A DNA stretch of 7,485 bases from Acidobacteriota bacterium (GTDB lineage Bacteria > Planctomycetota > Phycisphaerae > WQYP01 > JAJZKJ01): the NCBI GenBank assembly GCA_021804195.1, contig JAJZKJ010000101.1, forward strand, positions 1 through 7,485, written 5' to 3'. The stretch's first letter is position 1, and the number at the start of each line of letters is the position of its first letter. The translations under genes were made by a program, and so were the position numbers. The notes under the pieces were generated by a model that did no database searches, was not told where the DNA came from, and saw nothing but the letters and a program-made list of their open reading frames with translations. Below are positions 1-7,425 of the stretch, one piece after another.

Positions 1-693
1 ACCCAAGCAAAGCTTAAGCTCCAGTTGGCCACACAGGCCGATCTTATCGCGGCCCGGAACACCCTGACCACGGCTTCGCTGCGGCTGGCATCCATGGAGC
101 GTCTGGGGATTGGAACTCTGGTGACGCTGCGGGCACCAGAGGAAGCGGTGGTGGTGGATACCCCCGCGGTTACGGGCAAACTCGAACCCCGCGGCACAGT
201 GCTGATCGACTTATTGCCGGTAGACAAAATCCGAGTGGAATTATGGGTGCCGCCCACGAACGTTCGGCAACTGCGGCGGGGCCAAAACGTGGATATTGCT
301 CTGGCCATACACGGTGCTGAAGTCCACGAGCGGGGAACCATCAGTATGATTACCGACCAAGTCAATCCCGTCAGCGGATTGGTGAGCGTATATGTGACGC
401 CGAGTAAACCGGGCGCCTTGGTGATCGGCCAATTCGCCTCGGGCAAACTTCACACCGCGTCAAGCATCGGACTGATTGTTCCGCACTCGGCGGTTTTGCC
501 GGTCGGCGGTCAGGAAGACATGTATACCGTCAAGAACTCTCACGCCATTGTGCACCATGTGCGAATAGGGTTATCCAACGACCGGGAAGCTGAAGTTTCC
601 GCGCCGGGTCTGCGCGCCGGCGAACCGGTGGTGGTCGTGGGGAACGCGGAATTGACCGACGGCATGCCTGTAAAACCAGGGAAACAACCATGA
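1..693 (+). CDS. RND efflux periplasmic adaptor (membrane fusion protein), 3' part
   Basis: Partial gene: the frame is open to base 1, so the true start lies outside the window and the TTG at 25 is not a credible start. The 230 visible codons begin in the end of an alpha-helical hairpin (about residues 1-35). They continue through the second half of a lipoyl/barrel-sandwich region, a beta-barrel domain (about 70-145, with VELWVPPTNVRQLRRGQ and a GTISMITDQVNPVSG stretch typical of these adaptors) and a C-terminal membrane-proximal domain (about 150-230, IVPHSAVLPVGGQEDMYTV, then GLRAGEPVVVVGNAELTDGM). Adaptors of this HlyD/AcrA-like superfamily bridge an inner-membrane RND pump and an outer-membrane TolC-like channel in the periplasm. 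The stop overlaps the permease start by 4 bases (ATGA), indicating translational coupling. Metal-binding His/Met motifs of CusB type are not evident in the visible part, so the substrate cannot be read from it. Family assignment is firm; the subfamily is unknown. Confidence 0.9.
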   Translation, partial: TQAKLKLQLATQADLIAARNTLTTASLRLASMERLGIGTLVTLRAPEEAVVVDTPAVTGKLEPRGTVLIDLLPVDKIRVELWVPPTNVRQLRRGQNVDIALAIHGAEVHERGTISMITDQVNPVSGLVSVYVTPSKPGALVIGQFASGKLHTASSIGLIVPHSAVLPVGGQEDMYTVKNSHAIVHHVRIGLSNDREAEVSAPGLRAGEPVVVVGNAELTDGMPVKPGKQP

Positions 694-3600
694 GTTTGAG
701 CGAATGGATTCATCAGCATACGCGTTCGGTGTTGTTCGTGATGATCGCGCTGGCCCTGGCCGGCGGGTTGTCGGCGTTTATCCTTCCGGTGTCGCTGTTT
801 CCGAGGTCCAGTTGGCCGCGGGTGGAAGTGACCGTCAATTCCGGTTCCCGGACGGCGAAGATCATCGCTGTACAAGTCACCTATCCGATTGAAAAAGCCA
901 TACGCGCCGTTTTGGGAGTGCAACGCGTCACCTCGGTCACCAGTCGCGGCACCGCCGACATTTACGCGGATTTCGGCTGGGGTAAAAATATGGTCCAGGC
1001 GCTGACGCTGGTGCAGTCGGCGGTGAACACCGTGCTGCCATCGCTGCCGGCGGGCACCAAGGCGGTGATCCGGCTGCGCAATCCAACCAATTACCAGATC
1101 ATCAGCTACAGCCTTACTTCCAATAAAGTTTCGCCGTCGCAATTGCGGCGAATAGCCCTCTTTCAGATCCGCCCGTTGCTGCTGGGGATCCGTGGCGTGG
1201 CCAAGGTCGGCGTGGAGGGGGGGCGCACCCGCGAGTACCACGTCATCATTAATCCCGCAAAGCTCGCGGCGTTTAACCTGACCATCAACGACGTGACCCG
1301 CGCCGTGGCGGCCAACAACATCTTCAAAACCTCCGGAAAAATGCAGGATCACGACAAACTCTACCTTGTGGCAACCGATTCGCGGTTCCACAACGTGCGG
1401 CAAATCGGCCGGATTGCGGTCAAGACCAGTGGTAATGGTGTTATACATTTACGAGACGTGGCCCGCATAGAGTCATCCTTCGCGCCGATCTGGACACGCG
1501 CCACGGCCAACGGTAAACCCGCCGTTCTGATTGACGTTTATCAGCAACCGGACGGCAACACCGTCAAAATAATCAGTCAAACCCGGGTGGAGATGAAGAA
1601 GATCAAAAGCAAATTGCCTTCCGGCGTGGCGGTCAACCTCTGGTATAACCAAGGCCACGTCCTGATGGAATCGGCGGTCAGTGTCCGTGATGCGGTGATC
1701 GTGGGCATGGTGATGGCGGTGGTGGTGCTGCTGGTCTTCCTGCGCAACTGGAAAACCACCTTAATGGCCGCCCTGGTTGTTCCCGCCGCGCTGGCCACGA
1801 CGGTGCTGCTGTTGTATGTGCTGAAGATGAGTTTTAACATCATGACGCTGGGAGGTATGGCCGCAGCCGTCGGACTGATTATTGACGACGCGATCGTGAT
1901 GATCGAACACATTATCCGCCGGGTCAGTGAAAAAGGCGGGACATACAAGGAAAAAATCATCCGCGCCAGCGCGGAATTTACGCGTCCGCTGGCCGGCTCT
2001 TCGGCCTCAACCACCATCATTTTCGCACCGCTGGCGTTCTGGTCGGGGTTGGTGGGAGAATTTTTTAAAGCCCTTTCGTTTACCATGGCGGCGGCGCTGC
2101 TGGTTTCGTTTCTTCTATCCTGGCTGGTGGTGCCGGTGCTGGCGGTCCGGATGATCGGGGAGAAAGACGCCGTGCCGCACGAACCGGGGTGGATCACACG
2201 GAGCCTGCACGCGGGCTACGAGTGGATTGTAAGCCGACTTATTTCCCGGCCGGCCCTGGTACTCTGGATCGTCGTGCCGGTGCTGGCGATCGGTTATCTG
2301 GCGTATGAAAACGTCGGCAGCGGCTTTATGCCCGAGATGGATGAGGGCGGCTTCAGTATGTTCTACATAGCGCCGTCCGGAGGTTCGTTGACGGAGACCG
2401 ATCGCCTGCTCGGACAAGTTGGAAAAATTCTGCGGGCGAACCCTTACGTACAAACGTACTCCCGCCGCACCGGAATGCAGCTTGGCGGCAGCCTGACCGA
2501 ATCATACGCGGGTGACTATTACGTCCAGCTCAAGCCCTTTCCCCGCCCCCCTATTGAGCAGATTATGGCACAGATCGCCAGGGAGGTCCATCGGAAGGTA
2601 CCGAGTTTATATGTTGACCCGGAACAACTCATGCAGGACCAAATCGGCGATCTGACGGCCGTGCCGCAGCCGATCCGGGTGGAAATTTTTTCCGACCATC
2701 AAAACGTGTTGGATCGTGAGGCCCACAAGGTGCTCGCGGCCATTGAAAAGGTTCGCGGCGTGCGCGACGCGCGAAGCGGCGTGGTCGTGGCGGGCGATTC
2801 GCTGTACGTCAAAGTCAATTCGGTCGCCGCCGGTATTCACGGCATGACCCCGAAACAGATATCCCGCTTCGTCCATGAATATGTATATGGGGTCGTTGCC
2901 ACAAGAATTCGGCGCGGACCGCAAATGATCGGCGTACGGGTCTGGGCGCCCAAGGACATGCGCCGGACTGCGGCCGAGCTGGGAAACCTACGGCTTCGTT
3001 CGCCGAATGGCCGCCAATTTACCCTCAACAGGGTCGCAAAAGTCCAAATCCGGACCGGCGAGCAGGAAATCGACCACATCAACCTCAAGCGAATGATCGC
3101 GGTAACGGCGCGAATTCATGGCCGGGACATGGGCTCGACGATGGTGGACGTTAAAAACGTCCTGAATCGGCCGGGCATGTTTCCGAAAGGTGTGTATTAC
3201 CGGCTCGGCGGGTTGTATCGCCAGCAGCAGATTGCCTTTCGGGGGTTGGTGGTGGTGATGCTCGGCGGCGTGGTGCTGGTGTTCTTATTGCTTTTGTTTT
3301 TGTATGAAAGCTTCGGCGCCGCGATCGCCATGATGGTCATTCCACTGCTGGCGCTGGCGTGCGTCTTTGTTGGATTATGGATCACCCATACGCAACTGAA
3401 CATTTCCTCGATGATGGGCATGACCATGGTGGTGGGTATTGTGACCGAGGTGACCATCTTCTACTATTCGGAATACTACGAACTGCGAGACCATGAACAC
3501 GGGGTCAAACGTCTGATCCAGGCTGGTAAAAACCGCATGCGGCCGATAGCCATGACCACCATCGCCGCCATCCTGGCGCTTCTGCCGCTGGCGATGGTAT

Positions 3601-3743
3601 TAAGCCCGGGCGCGGCGATGCAGCAGCCGTTGGCGATCGCGATCATCAGCGGACTGCTGGTGCAAATGCCACTGACGTTGTTGCTGCTGCCGGTGCTGCT
3701 GGGATTTCTTCATGAGCGGGGAGAAGTTTCACCGGAAATATAA
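690..3743 (+). CDS. RND superfamily inner-membrane efflux permease
   Basis: A 1017-residue proton-driven antiporter subunit of normal RND length. Visible layout: TM1 at about 14-34, first porter/docking loop about 35-325, TM2-6 about 330-490, TM7 about 522-540, second periplasmic loop about 545-845, TM8-12 about 850-1005. TM4 carries the relay aspartates D399-D400 in GLIIDDAIVMIEH, matching AcrB D407-D408. R949 and T956 in RMRPIAMT match AcrB R971 and T978. E920 in VVGIVTEVTIF falls where AcrB has K940 and CusA has E939. The motif GFMPEMDEGG (546-554) starts the second loop, as in CzcA/CusA-like pumps. An SD-like AGGGA precedes the ATG by 7 bases, and the start overlaps the adaptor stop, so the two form a pump operon. 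The substrate is undetermined: by-eye alignment does not conserve the three CusA copper-path methionines. The neighbouring copper-oxidase-like gene hints at metal stress, but that is inference only. Confidence 0.95.
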   Translation: MSLSEWIHQHTRSVLFVMIALALAGGLSAFILPVSLFPRSSWPRVEVTVNSGSRTAKIIAVQVTYPIEKAIRAVLGVQRVTSVTSRGTADIYADFGWGKNMVQALTLVQSAVNTVLPSLPAGTKAVIRLRNPTNYQIISYSLTSNKVSPSQLRRIALFQIRPLLLGIRGVAKVGVEGGRTREYHVIINPAKLAAFNLTINDVTRAVAANNIFKTSGKMQDHDKLYLVATDSRFHNVRQIGRIAVKTSGNGVIHLRDVARIESSFAPIWTRATANGKPAVLIDVYQQPDGNTVKIISQTRVEMKKIKSKLPSGVAVNLWYNQGHVLMESAVSVRDAVIVGMVMAVVVLLVFLRNWKTTLMAALVVPAALATTVLLLYVLKMSFNIMTLGGMAAAVGLIIDDAIVMIEHIIRRVSEKGGTYKEKIIRASAEFTRPLAGSSASTTIIFAPLAFWSGLVGEFFKALSFTMAAALLVSFLLSWLVVPVLAVRMIGEKDAVPHEPGWITRSLHAGYEWIVSRLISRPALVLWIVVPVLAIGYLAYENVGSGFMPEMDEGGFSMFYIAPSGGSLTETDRLLGQVGKILRANPYVQTYSRRTGMQLGGSLTESYAGDYYVQLKPFPRPPIEQIMAQIAREVHRKVPSLYVDPEQLMQDQIGDLTAVPQPIRVEIFSDHQNVLDREAHKVLAAIEKVRGVRDARSGVVVAGDSLYVKVNSVAAGIHGMTPKQISRFVHEYVYGVVATRIRRGPQMIGVRVWAPKDMRRTAAELGNLRLRSPNGRQFTLNRVAKVQIRTGEQEIDHINLKRMIAVTARIHGRDMGSTMVDVKNVLNRPGMFPKGVYYRLGGLYRQQQIAFRGLVVVMLGGVVLVFLLLLFLYESFGAAIAMMVIPLLALACVFVGLWITHTQLNISSMMGMTMVVGIVTEVTIFYYSEYYELRDHEHGVKRLIQAGKNRMRPIAMTTIAAILALLPLAMVLSPGAAMQQPLAIAIISGLLVQMPLTLLLLPVLLGFLHERGEVSPEI

Positions 3744-3783
3744 AGTCTCGATGCGGCCATGGAGAGCACGCTAAAATCAGAGC

Positions 3784-3791
3784 AAAGGAGG
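3784..3791 (+). promoter_or_regulatory. Strong Shine-Dalgarno for the multicopper oxidase gene
   Basis: AAAGGAGG lies 5 bases before the ATG at 3797, a near-ideal ribosome binding site. It supports the long reading of the gene, including the roughly 64 residues before the Tat motif. The competing GTG at 3983, immediately before the twin arginines, has no purine-rich site upstream (CCAACACCCGGC). The 53-base gap after the permease (3744-3796) shows no clear terminator or promoter, so read-through from the pump genes is likely. Confidence 0.8.
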
Positions 3792-3796
3792 CACTC

Positions 3797-5377
3797 ATGT
3801 TTGGACGGTACTTGAACATCCTCTCCCGCAGGCGCGCGGACAACGCTTGTGAAAAAAATCCCGCCGGCTATCGGGACGCGCGACGCCGTGGCTCGCCGGG
3901 AATCCCGCCGGCTATCGGGCTTCAGGACGGCGCTTCGGCGGATGGCGTCGCCGGGGATCCAACGCCGCCGCCAACACCCGGCGTGACACGCCGCAACATG
4001 CTTGCTTCCAGCGCTCTGGCGATCGCCGGCGGCGCGCTGGCCGCGTCGCCGCAGGCGTGGACAGACGGTCCCGGAATCGCCGTGGCGCCATCATCCCAAA
4101 GGCTCTCGGAACATGAATCAAAACTTCGCCGCGCGTTGGAGGCGCGTCCTCTGCCGCCGGGATTGCCCGATCGCGACTACCTGCCGGTGGAGGCGCCCAA
4201 TTCCGGCAAAATTCCTTTCCAAATTGTCGATGGCGTCAAGGTATTTCATCTGGTGGCGATGGAGGTATGGAATGAATTTATGCCGGGGCTTAAAGCTCTA
4301 TGCCGGGGTTACAACGGCATGGTTCACCCGGTGCTGGAGGCCATGGAAGGCGAACGGGTGCGTATGTACGTGACCAACCGCCTGCCGGAGGCCACTACGG
4401 TTCACTGGCACGGTCTGTACGTGCCCAACGGCATGGATGGCGTGGGCGGTTTGACGCAGGCGCCGATTCCCCCCGGCGAAACATTCAAGTACGAATTCAA
4501 CCTGGTGGAACACGGAACGAAAATGTTTCACGCGCAGTATGATGAGATGACTCAGATCGCCCTGGGGTTGACCGGCCTGTTTGTGATTCACCCCCGCGGC
4601 CCCCGGCGGCGTGTCGATCGCGATTTCGCCATCATGCTTCATGAATGGCGGATTGCGCCGGGCGCTTACCGCCCCGATCCGCCGGCCATGACCGATTTCA
4701 ACGTGTTCACCATGAACGCCAAATCGTTTCCGGCGACGCATCCGCTGGTGGCGCGCACGGGCCAGCGGGTGCGCATCCGCCTGGGCAATCTCGGGCCGAT
4801 GGATCACCATCCGATTCATCTGCACAATTATTCATTTAATATTGTTGCCACCGATGGCGGCGACATTCCGGAATCGGCCCAGCAGCGGGAAACCACCGTT
4901 CTGGTTCCGGTGGGAACAACCCAAACCATTGAATTTTCCGCCACCAATCCCGGCGACTGGGCCATGCACCGCCCCATGACCCATCACCCGATGACGCAGA
5001 TGGGGCGCCACTGCGGCAACATGATCGGCATGAAACCGGGGGACCTGGGCCGCCCGGTGCGGCGCCTGCCGCCGGATTGCATGACCATGGGGCCAAACGA
5101 CATGCCCGGCATGAGGCGGATGCCCGGTGAGCCGAATTCGCAGCCGATGGCCGGCGGCAAGGGACCTTATGGGGTTATCGACAGGAGCGGCATGTTCACC
5201 ATCCTCAAGGTGCGCGACGGCATTAAAACCTATGAGGATCCAGGCTGGTATTCGCCGCCGCCGGACACGCGGGCCGATGTGGCCCCCCACCGGGACCTGC
5301 GGCGCGACGGCGTAAACCCCCATGTGGTTCCTCCCGTGATTGCCGGTCCGAGTTCTCCCGCCGTCGCTGAAGGCTAA
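3797..5377 (+). CDS. Tat-exported multicopper oxidase-like protein with degenerate copper sites
   Basis: 526 residues, COG2132-type cupredoxin protein. Tat signal: [21 protein letters not shown] at 64-84, after an unusual Arg/Pro/Gly-rich extension (1-63). The first cupredoxin region has HWHG (H203, H205), [20 protein letters not shown] and [14 protein letters not shown] (H245). The second has HPIHLH (H338, H341, H343) and [17 protein letters not shown] (H391, H397, M402). In working multicopper oxidases the second motif is HxH and the last is HCHxxxH. Here Q247 replaces a type-3 His, R392 the type-1 Cys, and P393 another type-3 His. The remaining type-1 (H338, H397, M402) and type-2 (H203, H341) ligands are present. 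A Met-rich stretch (11 Met in 394-451) follows, with C406 and C428. The protein is full length and in frame, so it is not an ordinary broken gene. Electron transfer through a type-1 site looks impossible; periplasmic copper binding or a structural role is an inference. Confidence 0.88.
   Translation: MFGRYLNILSRRRADNACEKNPAGYRDARRRGSPGIPPAIGLQDGASADGVAGDPTPPPTPGVTRRNMLASSALAIAGGALAASPQAWTDGPGIAVAPSSQRLSEHESKLRRALEARPLPPGLPDRDYLPVEAPNSGKIPFQIVDGVKVFHLVAMEVWNEFMPGLKALCRGYNGMVHPVLEAMEGERVRMYVTNRLPEATTVHWHGLYVPNGMDGVGGLTQAPIPPGETFKYEFNLVEHGTKMFHAQYDEMTQIALGLTGLFVIHPRGPRRRVDRDFAIMLHEWRIAPGAYRPDPPAMTDFNVFTMNAKSFPATHPLVARTGQRVRIRLGNLGPMDHHPIHLHNYSFNIVATDGGDIPESAQQRETTVLVPVGTTQTIEFSATNPGDWAMHRPMTHHPMTQMGRHCGNMIGMKPGDLGRPVRRLPPDCMTMGPNDMPGMRRMPGEPNSQPMAGGKGPYGVIDRSGMFTILKVRDGIKTYEDPGWYSPPPDTRADVAPHRDLRRDGVNPHVVPPVIAGPSSPAVAEG
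3857..3919 (+). repeat. Pair of 19-bp direct repeats in the 5' coding part of the oxidase gene
   Basis: AATCCCGCCGGCTATCGGG occurs exactly at 3857-3875 and again at 3901-3919, a period of 44 bases. Each copy contains a short imperfect inverted repeat (CCCG ... CGGG), and the second is preceded by CGGGA, giving a further small palindrome CGGGAATCCCG. Because 44 is not a multiple of 3, the copies are read in different frames (NPAGYR in the first, GIPPAIG in the second). This points to a DNA-level repeat rather than a protein repeat. No further copy was seen in the window. Confidence 0.8.
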
Positions 5378-5384
5378 GAAGACC

Positions 5385-5409
5385 CATCCGTATAGGACCA
5401 TACGGGATG
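5385..5409 (+). other. Small intergenic hairpin between the oxidase and DUF255 genes
   Basis: CCGTAT at 5388-5393 pairs with ATACGG at 5400-5405 around the loop AGGACC. CAT (5385-5387) and ATG (5407-5409) extend the stem past a single bulged G (5406). The hairpin fills most of the 43-base gap between the oxidase stop and the ATG at 5421. Only TTT follows, so it is not a convincing intrinsic terminator. It could tune translation or mRNA processing between the two genes. Chance is possible. Confidence 0.45.
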
Positions 5410-5420
5410 TTTCCGCGAAT

Positions 5421-7391
5421 ATGACTGAATCAGTTCCATCTGAATCCGGCTCGCCGGGCGAGCCACCGGCACGGCCGGCCAATCGCCTTGCCGCCAGCCG
5501 CAGTCCATACTTACTCCAGCATGCCCATAATCCCGTCGACTGGTGGCCGTGGTGCGACGAGGCCCTGGAATCCGCCCGCCGGCTCGACAAGCCGATTTTT
5601 CTCTCCGTCGGCTACTCGGCCTGCCATTGGTGCCACGTCATGGAGCGCGAGATTTTTGAAAACACATCCATCGCCGCGCTGATGAATCGAAACTTCATCA
5701 ATATCAAAGTCGACCGCGAGGAGCATCCGGATATTGACGAGATTTACATGCTGGCGACCCAGCTATTAACCGGTTCCGGCGGTTGGCCCATGAGCGTCTG
5801 GCTCACACCCGATCTGGAGCCTTTTTACGCCGGCACTTATTTTCCGCCGGTCGATATGCCCGGCCGGCCCGGTTTCCCGCGCGTTTTGCGCGCCCTGGCG
5901 GAAGCTTACCAATCGCGGCGGAATGAGATTGCGCAACAGGCGCGGCGCGTTGCCGCCGATATTATCGAACATGTGCGCCAAACCCATCTCTCCCCGGGGC
6001 GCATGGCCGCCGCCGCCTGGATTGCCACCGCTTTGCGGCACGATAGCAACCGTTTCGATGGCGAATGGGGCGGCTTTCGCGGCGCACCCAAATTCCCCCC
6101 TCATCAGACCCTGCTGTTCTGGCTGTTTCTTCTGGAATATCCGGATTTTGATTCCTGGGCCGCCGATCCATGCGACGCGGAGAATCAAAAAAAGCAAACC
6201 CGCCAAATGCTCGCCGTTACACTTGAACGAATGGCCCGCGGCGGTATTTTCGATCAACTCGCCGGCGGCTTCTCCCGTTACAGCACCGATACGCACTGGC
6301 TGGTCCCGCATTTTGAAAAAATGCTTTACGACAATGCCCAGCTCGCTCCCATCTACATCCGCGCCGGCCGACTATTTTCCAATGATTTCTGGACGCGCGC
6401 GGGCCGCCGCACACTGGACTTCTGGCTGGAATCCATGACGTCGGCGGCGGGTCTTTTTTACAGCAGCCTCGATGCCGACAGCGAAGGCCGGGAAGGAAAA
6501 TTTTACGTCTGGTCGGCAGATGAGATTGACCGGGTTTGTGACAACGATCTTGATCGCACGTTGCTGACGCTTTATTTTGGCTACTCGCCGCAGGGCAACC
6601 ACGATGGAACCAATGTTCTTTCCATTGTACAAGACGCCGAACATATCGCCCCACGCCTGAACTTGGAGCCGCGCGCTGTCGTTGCGCGTATACAAGTCCT
6701 CTCCAACCGGATGCTGGCGATGCGAAACCAACGACTGGCGCCGGCGGTCGATGAGAAAATTCTCGCCGGCTGGAATGGTTTGATGATTTCCGCCCTGGCT
6801 CAATCAGCCACGGCGCTGGGTGATCCGAAGTATCTGCAAGCCGCGATCAAGGCCAGCGAGGCGCTTTTTTCCATTCATCGCGATCCGCACGGCGTCTGGC
6901 TGCATATAAGTCGTGACGCAACACCCGCCGCCACTGCCGCCTATCTGGAAGACTATGCTTTTGTTCTTCAGGGCGTGCTCGACCTGGCCGAGGCGCTCGC
7001 TTCCGCCGTTTTTGAAAAATCCGCTGCCGCCCGCCATTGGTTGACCGAAGCGCGAGACCTGGCCGACGGCATGATCGCCGTTTTTCATGATCCCGTTGAC
7101 GGCGGATTTTTCGCCACCGGCGCTTCCCACCGGCGTCTCCTGGCCCGGTTCAAGCCCACCACCGACAACGCCATTCCTTCATCCAATGCGGTGGCGGTAC
7201 GTTCCCTTTTACGCCTTGCCCGGAAATACCCGGAGAAAAAATATCGCCGGCTCGCGCTGGAGACCGTGGAATCATGCGCCGGCATGATCGAGCGATACCC
7301 CGCCATGTATCCAACTCTGCTGGCGGCGCTGGTGGAGGATCGAGGTCTGATTGAAAAAAACTTGGGAAAAACAACCGGCCAGCCGATATAA
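5421..7391 (+). CDS. DUF255 / YyaL-type protein with thioredoxin-like domain
   Basis: 656 residues from ATG 5421, about the usual length for this family (bacterial YyaL, human SPATA20). N-terminal thioredoxin-like domain: [24 protein letters not shown] (about 22-45), the redox-type CHWC motif (C68, C71), [15 protein letters not shown] and [13 protein letters not shown] (GGWP 120-123). The rest is an alpha/alpha-barrel resembling six-hairpin glycosidases/epimerases: [40 protein letters not shown] (297-305), [14 protein letters not shown] (from 351), [10 protein letters not shown] (from 451), and a C-terminal [11 protein letters not shown] stretch. All family hallmarks are present and no frame break is seen. 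No signal peptide, so cytoplasmic. The enzymatic reaction of the family is not established to my knowledge. The frame stays open back to a TTG at 5340 inside the oxidase gene, but conservation begins after the ATG; neither start has a good ribosome site (the best candidate, GGGAT at 5404-5408, is 12 bases from the ATG). Probably co-transcribed with the oxidase. Confidence 0.92.
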   Translation: MTESVPSESGSPGEPPARPANRLAASRSPYLLQHAHNPVDWWPWCDEALESARRLDKPIFLSVGYSACHWCHVMEREIFENTSIAALMNRNFINIKVDREEHPDIDEIYMLATQLLTGSGGWPMSVWLTPDLEPFYAGTYFPPVDMPGRPGFPRVLRALAEAYQSRRNEIAQQARRVAADIIEHVRQTHLSPGRMAAAAWIATALRHDSNRFDGEWGGFRGAPKFPPHQTLLFWLFLLEYPDFDSWAADPCDAENQKKQTRQMLAVTLERMARGGIFDQLAGGFSRYSTDTHWLVPHFEKMLYDNAQLAPIYIRAGRLFSNDFWTRAGRRTLDFWLESMTSAAGLFYSSLDADSEGREGKFYVWSADEIDRVCDNDLDRTLLTLYFGYSPQGNHDGTNVLSIVQDAEHIAPRLNLEPRAVVARIQVLSNRMLAMRNQRLAPAVDEKILAGWNGLMISALAQSATALGDPKYLQAAIKASEALFSIHRDPHGVWLHISRDATPAATAAYLEDYAFVLQGVLDLAEALASAVFEKSAAARHWLTEARDLADGMIAVFHDPVDGGFFATGASHRRLLARFKPTTDNAIPSSNAVAVRSLLRLARKYPEKKYRRLALETVESCAGMIERYPAMYPTLLAALVEDRGLIEKNLGKTTGQPI

Positions 7392-7425
7392 ATTACCACG
7401 TTCGCAGTTTATTCAAGGCGCTCGC

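Noticed and set aside
540..1448. 302-codon open frame on the minus strand
   Set aside because: Lies antisense within the adaptor and the well-conserved RND permease. The translation is His/Arg/Gly-rich with no recognisable domain, as expected for an antisense shadow in GC-rich coding DNA.
3744..3796. Promoter or terminator in the gap after the permease
   Set aside because: No convincing -35/-10 pair and no stem followed by a T-run in these 53 bases; only the ribosome binding site is clear.
4279..4308. 10-bp direct repeat TATGCCGGGG with 20-bp spacing, suspected small duplication with frameshift in the oxidase
   Set aside because: The protein reads through this region ([14 protein letters not shown]) in good agreement with the family pattern as I remember it, so no frameshift is supported; the repeat is probably coincidental.
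5340..5420. TTG start extending the DUF255 protein by 27 residues into the oxidase gene
   Set aside because: The extension shows no family similarity, no good ribosome site precedes it, and it would overlap the oxidase by 38 bases. ATG 5421 is more economical.
4832..5590. 252-codon open frame on the minus strand
   Set aside because: Antisense to the oxidase 3' end and the DUF255 5' end, both of which show clear family motifs on the + strand. The translation is low-complexity and unrecognisable.
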